A DNA stretch of 64,000 bases, taken from assembly GCF_000359125.1 (NCBI RefSeq), contig NZ_CAAF010000048.1, positions 40,565 through 104,564 on the forward strand, in the 5' to 3' direction. The DNA comes from Mesorhizobium sp. STM 4661. GTDB lineage: Bacteria > Pseudomonadota > Alphaproteobacteria > Rhizobiales > Rhizobiaceae. Position 1 is the first letter of the stretch. Each line of letters starts with the position of its first letter. Shown here piece by piece: positions 21,916 to 29,148 of this stretch. The notes below the pieces were generated by a model. It made no database searches. It saw only the letters and a program-made list of their open reading frames with translations, and had not been told where the DNA came from. Both the position numbers and the translations under genes were made by a program.

Positions 21916-22130
21916 CCGCGCCGCCTCGATCAGGCGTCTTTCCACCGCACTGGCGATATCGGCGTTGGCGCGCGCAAGCTGGACTTGCTCGAAGCAAGCG
22001 CCTAGCCGCCCGGTTGGGCCTCGCCATGCTCCTTCCAGGTCAGGCTGTGGAAGGGCCTGGCTGCATCGACGATGCCCCCAGTGCACCGTCGGGCAGCCAG
22101 GGTCCGTTTCCAGCACCCTCTCAAAACACG
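21916..22130 (-). pseudogene. Decayed fragment of the TPR protein gene
   Basis: The minus strand resembles the region of the intact gene at 14417-16096 that encodes residues about 43-116. Recognisable pieces are VQLARANADIASAVERRLIEA and, in another frame, SLTWKEHGEA and ETDPGCP. Several small insertions and deletions break the frame, and no 5' or 3' parts are seen. It supports an old segmental duplication around this locus. Confidence 0.8.
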
Positions 22131-22236
22131 CATGGCAAACGCAATCAGTGGGATTGGAAGAGGCAGCGATGGGATATTCGAATGTTCTAATTTAATGTAT
22201 ACTTGTCCCTCGGCATGGAGGCGGGGGGTCTCTGGC

Positions 22237-22959
22237 ATGATTGATTCAGAGGTGTTCGACTTTGTCGAACGCTGCAGGAAGCACACAGCGACAGGGCCGC
22301 TTCTGGGCGATCTTCTTGAAACCGTGAGAAATCTCGGCTTCGAGCATCTTATCCTGAGCGGGGTTCCGCTCAGCGGCCAGAAACTTGCGCCGATGGTCGA
22401 GCTGAATGGTTGGCCCGCGGGCTGGTTCGAGCGCTATGTCGAAGCCGAGCATGCCGCTGTCGATGGGGTTTGCATCTATTCGGCGAAGACCCTGAAGCCA
22501 TTCTTCTGGGCCGACGTTCCCGCAAAATGGTCCGACACGGACGACTCCCGACGCGTGGCCGGTGAAGCGACGGAGTTCGGCATATCGAGCGGCTTTGCGG
22601 TGCCGATGCTCAGCGTCCACCATTGGCAATCCGTGCTGTCGTTCGCCTCCTCGCAAAAGAGCTGCACTTTATCGCCGCGCCAGCAAGTGCAACTGGTGAC
22701 GATGGCGGTCTATGCCGGCATGTCGATCCAGGCCCTGTCCAATGACGATGACGGCGATGAAGGCCTGTTGACCGATCGGGAAAGGGAAGTGCTCTTGTGG
22801 GCCGCGGCCGGCAAGACCTCGTCGGAAACATCCCAAATCCTTGGCCTGACCGAGCGCACCGTCAAATGGCACTCGACGCGGGCTCGCGAGGCCTTTGGCG
22901 TCGCTACGACCACGCAAGCTGTCGTTGAAGCGGTGCGCAGGCGGCTAATCCACCCTTAG
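22237..22959 (+). CDS. LuxR-family quorum-sensing transcriptional regulator
   Basis: A 240-residue regulator with an N-terminal autoinducer-binding domain (about 10-150) and a C-terminal LuxR helix-turn-helix (about 172-235, LTDREREVLLWAAAGKT and LTERTVKWHSTRA). The acyl-homoserine-lactone pocket signature is mostly kept: W63, Y67 and D76, but the residue after that aspartate is G77 where TraR-type proteins have proline. ATG 22237 is preferred for homology and a G-rich site 8 nt upstream. It lies directly before the synthase gene with an 81-bp spacer holding a palindrome, the usual arrangement for an autoregulated pair. Confidence 0.9.
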   Translation: MIDSEVFDFVERCRKHTATGPLLGDLLETVRNLGFEHLILSGVPLSGQKLAPMVELNGWPAGWFERYVEAEHAAVDGVCIYSAKTLKPFFWADVPAKWSDTDDSRRVAGEATEFGISSGFAVPMLSVHHWQSVLSFASSQKSCTLSPRQQVQLVTMAVYAGMSIQALSNDDDGDEGLLTDREREVLLWAAAGKTSSETSQILGLTERTVKWHSTRAREAFGVATTTQAVVEAVRRRLIHP

Positions 22960-22965
22960 TTGCGT

Positions 22966-22987
22966 CAACTGTCCGATCGGACAGGTG
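22966..22987. promoter_or_regulatory. lux-box-like palindrome
   Basis: A perfect 16-bp palindrome CTGTCCGATCGGACAG (22969-22984), extendable to 22 bp with one mismatched pair, lies 7 bp after the luxR stop and about 55 bp before the luxI start. Size and position fit a LuxR-dimer binding site activating the synthase gene. A half-site-like AACTGTCC recurs at 23008. Confidence 0.75.
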
Positions 22988-23013
22988 ACGTATATTAGGA
23001 TGACTGCAACTGT

Positions 23014-23033
23014 CCCCCAAGAATAATTGGGGG
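23014..23033 (+). promoter_or_regulatory. Hairpin covering the luxI ribosome binding site
   Basis: The leader contains CCCCCAA, loop GAATAA and TTGGGGG, so the G-run that serves as Shine-Dalgarno (23029-23034, 6 nt before the ATG) is paired in a 7-bp stem. As mRNA this would hide the ribosome binding site and limit translation unless opened by a ribosome, protein, antisense RNA or temperature. It is not a terminator because no U-run follows. Confidence 0.6.
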
Positions 23034-23040
23034 GTGCGCT

Positions 23041-23712
23041 ATGATCACGGCCCATGTCGTCAATGCGCGGAACAAGCATCTCTACGAGAACGAATTCGAC
23101 GAGTTTTTGCGCCGGCGGCACGATTTCTTCGTGCACCAGAAACATTGGCGCCCTCCAAGCCCGGATGGTCGCGAGCTAGACCAGTTCGATACGGATGCGG
23201 CGACGTATCTGCTCGGTATCGAAGACGGTCGCGTGGTGACCTCGGCCCGATTGATCCCAACGAGCGAGCCGCACATGGTCTCGGAGGTCTTTTCTCACAT
23301 GTGCGAAAGATCGGGTGTCCCGAGACGCCCCGATTGGGCCGAATGGACCCGCACCTTCGTCGTTCCCGATAAACGCTCGACCGGGTTGCGAGGCACGCTG
23401 ACGCAATTGTGCTGCGCGGTGATGGAATACGCCCTCGACGAAGGCCTCAGCGCGGTCGGTGGCGTTCAGGAAACCTACTTCATGCCCCACCATGGCGCGC
23501 TCAAATGGCGCGCCGAGCCGATGGGCATGGCAAGGGAAGAGAACGGCGAGTGGTACATCGTCGCTTACATCGATGTGAATGAGGCGGCGCTGGCGAGTGT
23601 TAGGCAGATCCTTGGCATCGATCATTCATTGCTGGTTCGCAGAGGAATGCAACTGCCATTTGCTAATACACGACCCGTGCAGGACTGTTGCATAAAATTG
23701 GAGGTCGAATAG
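23041..23712 (+). CDS. Acyl-homoserine-lactone synthase (LuxI family)
   Basis: A 223-residue LuxI-type synthase that makes a homoserine-lactone signal from S-adenosylmethionine and an acyl donor. Family landmarks in order are RRRHDFFVHQKHW, the acidic ELDQFDTD, RLIPT, EVFSHM and EWTRTFVVP, which carries the catalytic-site Glu/Arg pair, then a C-terminal acyl-CoA/ACP contact region. The long C-terminus and WTR form recall BjaI/RpaI-type enzymes that use CoA-linked short or aromatic acids, but the acyl group cannot be deduced here. Its partner LuxR gene is immediately upstream. Confidence 0.9.
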   Translation: MITAHVVNARNKHLYENEFDEFLRRRHDFFVHQKHWRPPSPDGRELDQFDTDAATYLLGIEDGRVVTSARLIPTSEPHMVSEVFSHMCERSGVPRRPDWAEWTRTFVVPDKRSTGLRGTLTQLCCAVMEYALDEGLSAVGGVQETYFMPHHGALKWRAEPMGMAREENGEWYIVAYIDVNEAALASVRQILGIDHSLLVRRGMQLPFANTRPVQDCCIKLEVE

Positions 23713-23795
23713 TTCTAGAAGATGTAGAAACGTGACTTTATTGGTTACTTGCATCACACCGAATAATTTGTAAAGCCTTAAGAGGAATAGATAGA

Positions 23796-24242
23796 ATGGA
23801 AGTGTTCAAGCTCAGTGTGGAGATTGACGGTCGTTACATACAAAGTATTGTTAAAAAAGGAGTTTTGGCAACCGTTGAGACTGGGAAACACACAAGCAGA
23901 GTTATCGACCCTGAAAATCGCCTCTGTATAATGGTTCAGACTCAAGGCGAGGCGCCGATAGCATGGGTGCAGGTATCAAAGTATAATGGCAGTTTCTTCG
24001 AGGTGCAGGCCGAGGGCTGGTTGGGTGATGACGCTCAGGGAGCGAGCACCTTAGGGGCACAAGGCGCGGTTCCCCGGGGCTCCATTTCCAGAGCGTCTCC
24101 TAAAGAAGCGGAAGCCAGGATGGGAGATAAGTATGGCACATATGCGTGCTGCACTTCTTATGGGAACGGTTGCTATGTGACATGTTGCAATAGCTGTTGC
24201 TCTGACTCCACCGCTTGCCCGGGCGCAAGCTGCTGTGCATAA
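23796..24242 (+). CDS. Small protein with cysteine-dense C-terminus (RiPP precursor-like), unrecognised
   Basis: A 148-residue protein with no recognised domain. Residues 1-75 look like a small folded or leader region (VEIDGRYIQSIVKKGVL, then FFEVQAEGW), and 76-115 are Gly/Ala/Ser-rich. Residues 118-147 contain ten cysteines, including four CC pairs (118/119, 130/131, 134/135, 146/147), with Ser, Thr, Gly and Asn between. Only one other cysteine (44) occurs. AGAGGA precedes the ATG by 9 nt. The leader-plus-Cys/Ser/Thr-core layout is that of ribosomal peptide precursors or of metal-binding or secreted disulfide proteins. No modifying enzyme of a known RiPP class is adjacent. It lies 84 bp after luxI. 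Confidence 0.75.
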   Translation: MEVFKLSVEIDGRYIQSIVKKGVLATVETGKHTSRVIDPENRLCIMVQTQGEAPIAWVQVSKYNGSFFEVQAEGWLGDDAQGASTLGAQGAVPRGSISRASPKEAEARMGDKYGTYACCTSYGNGCYVTCCNSCCSDSTACPGASCCA

Positions 24243-24373
24243 ACTAAGTAATTCTACCATCCAGCCAGTGACAGGAATACAATATAGATACGCGAAAGCA
24301 TCAATATAGGTTATCAATTCGATTGAAAAAGGGTCTATCTGGCTTTGTCTAATTTCTATTAAAGGCTATGACT

Positions 24374-25714
24374 ATGAGATTATTGACAGGATTTCAGGCG
24401 CTGGGGACTGTGTTGCTTCTCGTGTGGGGAGCGACTGCTGCTAGCGCAGATGAAATTATTTCAGATCCCGGAATTGGTATTCGGGTGGCTCCGGGGTCAC
24501 AAGCAGAGACGACGGCGTACTATGAGCGCATCTCCGCCAAACTCGGTGTGACCGACACGCGGCGGGATCTTCCGAATTTGACCGCATTGCTAACGCATCT
24601 TGGTTACCAGTCATTGACGGCAGAAGACCTTGAGTTCAAATCGCCCTCAGACCTCATGGCAACATTTCCCAATGACCAGCTTTTGGTCTCGCGCTTCTTC
24701 GCCCCAAAAATCGTCGATTTCAACGTCAAATCTACCGATACGCAATATCCGTATCATGCAGGGTGGCGAAAGCTTGTTAGGATTCTGGCATTGCCGAGGT
24801 CAGGTGCTGATTCCGCAGGTTTGCAGGCTGCCTATGTGCTATTTAATTACGTGCAGGAGCAACTGACCGATGCGCCATTTCCTGACGGGACATCCGTCAG
24901 CGAGTCGGTGAATACACAGGTCATTATCGTCCCAAGGGCCTTCAGCAAGGGGCAAGAAGACTCGGCGTATTTCCTAGATTTTGATACAAGAACAGGTGGC
25001 TATAAGATCCACGATTTCCTCTCGGCGGCCTTCGATGTTGCCCAAGATCCAAACCACCCCGAGGAAACCAAAAGGAATTACTATGTACCTACAGCCTGCG
25101 CGCAATGTCACGGACACGATCAGGAAGGTGGCGGTCCAACGAACAGCGTTTTTCCTTACGCCAAGCTGAACTATCTCGACACAGACCAATGGTACGACAT
25201 GATGGCGTTCGGAGAGTTTCCTTCGACGCTCGGAACGTACGATGTACTTTTTGATGGTGGCCTGGACCATTCAAGCGGCGCATACGGAGCCGCTTTCGAT
25301 GTGGTCAGGAAGCTGAATAGCTTCATCCGTAGTCAAAATTCGGAAAGCGTCCACTCCGGTGATATAGACCTTTTCAAGATCAAAGCTGTCGACAAGTGGT
25401 TGGCGTTGCATCAAAGCAGCGCTGACCCAGTGCCGGCATTAGCCCGGGCTTTGGATTTAGGAAACGGATCAGCAGTCTGGCAGGATACGCAGGATGACCG
25501 CGCGCTTTTAGGCCTTCTCGATCAATATTGTTTCCGCTGCCACAGCTCAGTCCTCTACAGCGTTTTTGACAAGCAGGCCGTAGCTGATCGCTGGCGGACC
25601 ATCGCGAGGTACGTACAATTGCCAGCTACAAACTCAAGTCATATGCCCCAGGGCAGGCAACTGGATGCCCAAACGATTGCGGATATTGTCAGATATGTGC
25701 AAGCGCTGAAATAG
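24374..25714 (+). CDS. Secreted di-haem cytochrome c-like protein
   Basis: A 446-residue protein with a Sec signal peptide (residues 1-25, cleavage after ASA) and two c-type haem attachment motifs, CAQCH at 242-246 and CFRCH at 386-390. A methionine at 424 in HMPQGRQ is a likely sixth ligand for the second haem. The N-terminal 230 residues have no recognised domain. ATG 24374 is preferred to 24368 because AAAGG then sits 8 nt upstream. It resembles generic di-haem cytochromes of the periplasm; peroxidase/MauG-type activity is possible but unproven. It follows the cysteine-rich gene in the same direction, which suggests an oxidative role linked to it. Confidence 0.8.
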   Translation: MRLLTGFQALGTVLLLVWGATAASADEIISDPGIGIRVAPGSQAETTAYYERISAKLGVTDTRRDLPNLTALLTHLGYQSLTAEDLEFKSPSDLMATFPNDQLLVSRFFAPKIVDFNVKSTDTQYPYHAGWRKLVRILALPRSGADSAGLQAAYVLFNYVQEQLTDAPFPDGTSVSESVNTQVIIVPRAFSKGQEDSAYFLDFDTRTGGYKIHDFLSAAFDVAQDPNHPEETKRNYYVPTACAQCHGHDQEGGGPTNSVFPYAKLNYLDTDQWYDMMAFGEFPSTLGTYDVLFDGGLDHSSGAYGAAFDVVRKLNSFIRSQNSESVHSGDIDLFKIKAVDKWLALHQSSADPVPALARALDLGNGSAVWQDTQDDRALLGLLDQYCFRCHSSVLYSVFDKQAVADRWRTIARYVQLPATNSSHMPQGRQLDAQTIADIVRYVQALK

Positions 25715-25746
25715 GTCTCATTCGCGGGCAGCAACGGAGATTCATG

Positions 25747-26139
25747 ATGGTAAACGCGAAGCATGTCGTTTTTGCCGACATTCAGTCTTATCTTGATGGT
25801 ATCGCGGACAATCCAAAGAATACGCGGAAGGTGGATGATGCAGGGCACGCCCGTTTTTGGCGCGTCAGCTACCACGAGTTCGCAACAGGCTTTGTTCCCA
25901 ATGAGTCCTGTAGGGGGCAGGTTGTGCCAATCGTTAACAGCGACCCGGCGCAGTGCCCATTCTACCAGGCATTGGTCGCGACCGCGGGCTGGTGCAACAT
26001 GCGGCAGATGCCGCGCGGCGGACCATTTATCACAGACGCTGGCTATGCGGTGACGTTAGACGGCGGCCTTCTCATCACTGGAGTCGAAATTGATGCCAAC
26101 ATTCGTTGGTGGCTGACCAATGGCATGCCTGAGGTATGA
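25747..26139 (+). CDS. Unrecognised 130-aa protein
   Basis: A 130-residue protein without signal peptide or membrane segment that follows the cytochrome gene after about 30 bp with CGGAGA upstream (ATG 25744 or 25747; the latter gives better spacing). It is rich in aromatic residues (ARFWRVSYHEFATGFVP, IRWWLTNGMPEV) and has three cysteines at 55, 70 and 83. No family is recognised. Probably co-transcribed with the cytochrome. Confidence 0.7.
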   Translation: MVNAKHVVFADIQSYLDGIADNPKNTRKVDDAGHARFWRVSYHEFATGFVPNESCRGQVVPIVNSDPAQCPFYQALVATAGWCNMRQMPRGGPFITDAGYAVTLDGGLLITGVEIDANIRWWLTNGMPEV

Positions 26140-26163
26140 TCGATCAATTCGAAACCGCCATAG

Positions 26164-26191
26164 CGAACCAGGACTAGCGGAGTGAGAGACC
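26164..26191. repeat. Degenerate copy of part of tRNA-Gln
   Basis: These 28 bp match 28014-28041 inside the tRNA-Gln gene at 25 of 28 positions, in the same orientation, covering the anticodon arm to the start of the T-loop. Similarity stops at both ends. It marks a former integration or duplication event involving the tRNA gene 1.85 kb away. Confidence 0.75.
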
Positions 26192-26337
26192 TTTGATTGC
26201 CTCGGAAGACGTTAGGGGGGATAGCTTGGAGCTTCAGCGATAGCCGGCTATATTAGCCGTCGCTTGACGATTGCCGTTTCATTTCCTAGCGTAAATACGG
26301 AAGTGGTGAGTATTCGGCGCAGCCGGGAGAATCTCAA

Positions 26338-26670
26338 ATGCCACAGACATCAGCCGAAATCCTTGAAATCATGCGTGCAAACGGGCTCGAAGGAGTTGGC
26401 GACGGCGTTTTGTTTCCTTGGGGTGCGAAGATTGTCGATGTCGATGGAAAGAAAATGCTGAAGGCAATGTCGCCGAAGGAGTACGGAGAGGCGGTGTTTT
26501 CCGCCACCGGCATAAAACTTGAAGACAATCAATTGTATGACCCCTATTGCGCATATGACGGTGGAGCGAGGTGCATGAATATCAATTGTACGACTCCAGC
26601 GAATTATTGTTCCCTGGAGAGCGCATCTGGCGTCGGTTTCTTTTGTCTGTGTAAGAAGAGTGGTACATGA
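26338..26670 (+). CDS. Small protein with six C-terminal cysteines, unrecognised
   Basis: A 110-residue protein with GGGAG 8 nt before its ATG. The first 67 residues are cysteine-free and leader-like or folded (SAEILEIMRANGLEG, then LKAMSPKEYGEAVFSATG). The last 43 hold six cysteines at 71, 79, 84, 91, 103 and 105, with the pattern YCAYDGGARCMNINC. This repeats the layout of the protein at 23796, but the two are not alignable. It has no signal peptide, so if exported it needs a dedicated route. Function unknown. Confidence 0.7.
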   Translation: MPQTSAEILEIMRANGLEGVGDGVLFPWGAKIVDVDGKKMLKAMSPKEYGEAVFSATGIKLEDNQLYDPYCAYDGGARCMNINCTTPANYCSLESASGVGFFCLCKKSGT

Positions 26671-26739
26671 CTGTGAGAAATGGCCTGAATAGGTGGGCGT
26701 CGTCAGAACAACTTCCTGCGGCAACGTGCAGAGATTGAG

Positions 26740-27066
26740 ATGCACAACCATTTCTATGTCTATAATGAATGCGAACAAGAAGTGAGCTCGACAGCCTACT
26801 TTCTCCCCGTTGGCAAGACCAGCGTCGACACTCACACCGCTAAGGTCCTCCCCGGGAGACAAGTACTTCTCTGTGTCACTGACGAGAATTCCATATCGCT
26901 TGAGACGGTGTCAGTTGACAGAGTTTTGAAGTGGGAGGCGGTCGATGTGTTTATGAGGCCTATCGATAGGCAAGAGTACACTCACGTTATCGCCTGTAGT
27001 TGTGTGGGCAGTGATTGCCCCGATATTTGGCCGCGCGATACCAGTCGACAAGAGCCGTTACCATAA
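26740..27066 (+). CDS. Unrecognised 108-aa protein
   Basis: A 108-residue frame with a weak ribosome binding site (AGAGATTGAG) and five cysteines (11, 45, 86, 88, 93), three of them in the C-terminal ACSCVGSDCPD. It is AT-richer than the core genome like its neighbours. No family is recognised. It sits 70 bp after the six-cysteine protein and may be in the same transcript. Confidence 0.5.
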   Translation: MHNHFYVYNECEQEVSSTAYFLPVGKTSVDTHTAKVLPGRQVLLCVTDENSISLETVSVDRVLKWEAVDVFMRPIDRQEYTHVIACSCVGSDCPDIWPRDTSRQEPLP

Positions 27067-27315
27067 CGCTCCGGGCCAGACGGAAAACTTTGGGGTCGCC
27101 GAGCGTCTGCCTAGCTGGAACTTTATATCTCGGCGAAGTGAATCTCGGCGCCTGGCGTTATGTCACCTTCTACCGAAATTCCTCCTAGCTAGCACCCAAT
27201 CCGATCGAAAGATAAGGCCGCCTATGCCAAGGTCGATGAAAGCCCTTCGATTGTAGGTTAGATAGTGGCGCGGAGACCCGTCGCGGTTGTTCACTGATAC
27301 GTGGTTGGCCCGCAA

Positions 27316-27750
27316 TCAGAGCATTATCCAACATTCCCCATCACAGCAGAGATAGGGCACATCATCGAATGTAAGGACCTCGCACCCCTGCCGAGCACGA
27401 CCTCCATTGGACGTTTTCATTCGTGCCGCAGGCGCAGTCGCTCTGGCTTGAGCGAAAAGCTGCATGAAAAGAACCGCCGACGCGTCCTCTTTGTTGGGCT
27501 CAGAAAGTGCAATCTTTGCAAGGGGATGCTGGTGATCTTTGCATTTCACGTTGCGGATATGTGCTACGGACGAGATCAAAGAAACGGGGATGGATACCCA
27601 TTGCTCGCACGAGAACGAGGATGAAAACAACAGCACGGAGCTGTCATTTTCATCGGCTTTGACGAGCCCAAAAAGCGTTAGGTCCATGGGCTCAACGAGC
27701 TGGTTGTCGGCCAACTGTGAAACAAACTCGGATGGTTCGTAAGTACGCAT
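27316..27750 (-). CDS. Unrecognised 144-aa protein with CC-x-x-x-C tail
   Basis: A 144-residue protein on the opposite strand, with GGAGGG 9 nt before the ATG. The N-terminal 85 residues look like a compact domain (EPMDLTLFGLVKADEND, then EQWVSIPVSLISSV and CKDHQHPLAKIALSEP). A basic Ala/Arg-rich linker follows, and the end VPYLCCDGECWIML has three cysteines and a tryptophan. A domain plus linker plus short Cys/Trp tail again recalls a precursor. The overlapping plus-strand frame at 27301-27624 lacks a ribosome binding site and is rejected. Confidence 0.65.
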   Translation of the reverse strand: MRTYEPSEFVSQLADNQLVEPMDLTLFGLVKADENDSSVLLFSSSFSCEQWVSIPVSLISSVAHIRNVKCKDHQHPLAKIALSEPNKEDASAVLFMQLFAQARATAPAARMKTSNGGRARQGCEVLTFDDVPYLCCDGECWIML

Positions 27751-27994
27751 TCCAAATAGCCCTCCAGTTCAATGTGCTGCATTTGGGACAGACTAATCAC
27801 ATAATAACACAGTAACGGAGAGTCCGACGACCCTCCGCCGAACCCCACGATTTGCTTCACGCCCAACTGCAACCATCCGGGGCCGGCCTCCGACTTGGCC
27901 GATTGCCGGGGACCGTCCCTAGTCGCACGCGATTTTGTCGAATTGGGTTGTTCGTAAAAACTCAACACTGAAAAGAATATGAGATGGAAACAAC

Positions 27995-28068
27995 TGGCTG
28001 GGGAACCTGGATTCGAACCAGGACTAACGGAGTCAGAGTCCGTGGGTCTACCGTTAACCTATTCCCCA
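27995..28068 (-). tRNA. tRNA-Gln (anticodon CTG)
   Basis: A 74-nt cloverleaf including encoded CCA. The acceptor stem is TGGGGAA with TTCCCCA, the anticodon arm ACGGA-CTCTGAC-TCCGT gives anticodon CTG, and the T-arm is CCTGG-TTCGAAT-CCAGG. It lies at the right boundary between the AT-richer island and core genes, a common position for integration targets. Confidence 0.97.
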
Positions 28069-28215
28069 GCAGGCGCGGTTAGAGAAAACCGCGCTGGCCT
28101 GCGGCCAAGTCGCTGTAAGGGCTGCCTTGTAGCCGCAGCCGAGAAATAGTCAAGCCTGCCCAGCCTTCAATCGCCGCGTTTTAATCGCTGCATCCAGTCG
28201 CCGCGTCTTCGCGCC

Positions 28216-29148
28216 TCAATTCTCGCTGCTGCTGTATTGTGAGTGCTCGAAGAACAGCACGACGCCGAGCGCGATCAGCAGCGGGATGATCAGGTAGAAC
28301 AGCCGGAACACCAGCAGCGCGGCCAGCACGCCGACCGGGTCCATATCCGACAGCCCGGTCAGGAACACGACCTCGAACACGCCGAGCCCGCCCGGCGCAT
28401 GCGAGATCTGCGCCACCGAGAACGACACCAGGAAGACGCCGAGCACGACGAAATAGCCGGGATTGTCTGATACGGGCAGGGCAAAGAAGATGATTGCGGC
28501 TGCCGCCAGCAGCTCGATCGGGCCGATCAGCACTTGCCGCGCCACGATCGGCAGGGCCGGGTAGTGCAGCTGGAAGCCGCCGATCTTCAGCGGCCTGAGA
28601 TGCAGCCAGCTGCCAAACACATAGGCCGCCACCAGGATCAGCATGGCGAGGCCCGCAGCGATCGCCACGCCATGATGCGGCGCGCCGGAAAAGCGGTCGA
28701 TGATCTCGGGCTCGAAGACCAGCACGAGGCCGGAGACGAGGATCGTCGACAGCACGAAGGTGATCCAGCAGATCGCCACCAGGACGCCGACATCCTGCCC
28801 GGTCAGCCCCCTTGTGCCATAGGCGCGGTAGCGGATCACGGCGCCGGAGAACACCGAGCCGCCGATATTGTGCGACAGCGCGTAGGTGGTGAAGGAGCAC
28901 AGGGTGACGAACAGCCACGACACTTTTTTGCCGATATGCAGCAGCGCGATGTGGTCGTAGCCGGCGAGCGCGGCATAGGCGATCACCGAGCTCAGCACCG
29001 CGAGCACCCAGCCGCGTGCGGGAATGGCTGTGATGCCGGCCCAGACGTCGTCGATCGAAATGCCGCGCAACTCGTGCCAGAGCAGCAGGAGTGAAAAAAT
29101 CACCGCCGCAATGCCGACGACCGGCCAGAAATAGCGCCTCCAGTTCAT
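28216..29148 (-). CDS. YbhN/UPF0104-family membrane protein (LPG synthase transmembrane-like)
   Basis: A 310-residue integral membrane protein with about eight hydrophobic helices that matches the flippase-like domain of lysylphosphatidylglycerol synthases (GGSVFSGAVIRYRAYGTRG and SHAPGGLGVFEVVFL are diagnostic). It lacks the soluble aminoacyl-transferase domain, so it is the stand-alone UPF0104 type. ATG 29148 places the first helix at the N-terminus; a GTG at 29229 would add 27 basic residues. It lies just outside the island next to tRNA-Gln. Confidence 0.85.
   Translation of the reverse strand: MNWRRYFWPVVGIAAVIFSLLLLWHELRGISIDDVWAGITAIPARGWVLAVLSSVIAYAALAGYDHIALLHIGKKVSWLFVTLCSFTTYALSHNIGGSVFSGAVIRYRAYGTRGLTGQDVGVLVAICWITFVLSTILVSGLVLVFEPEIIDRFSGAPHHGVAIAAGLAMLILVAAYVFGSWLHLRPLKIGGFQLHYPALPIVARQVLIGPIELLAAAAIIFFALPVSDNPGYFVVLGVFLVSFSVAQISHAPGGLGVFEVVFLTGLSDMDPVGVLAALLVFRLFYLIIPLLIALGVVLFFEHSQYSSSEN

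Noticed and set aside
22002..22286. Minus-strand frame overlapping the luxR start
   Set aside because: It joins pieces of the decayed TPR fragment with antisense luxR sequence and is not a gene in its own right.
27002..27256. 84-codon frame after the 108-aa protein
   Set aside because: Overlaps the preceding gene out of frame, lacks a ribosome binding site and shows no family resemblance.
27301..27624. Plus-strand 107-codon frame opposite the Cys-tailed protein
   Set aside because: No ribosome binding site; the minus-strand frame at 27316-27750 has a strong one and protein-like composition.
27678..27968. Minus-strand 96-codon frame beside tRNA-Gln
   Set aside because: It overlaps the start of the better-supported 27316-27750 gene, and its composition (Ser/Pro/Gly-rich, no pattern) is not protein-like.
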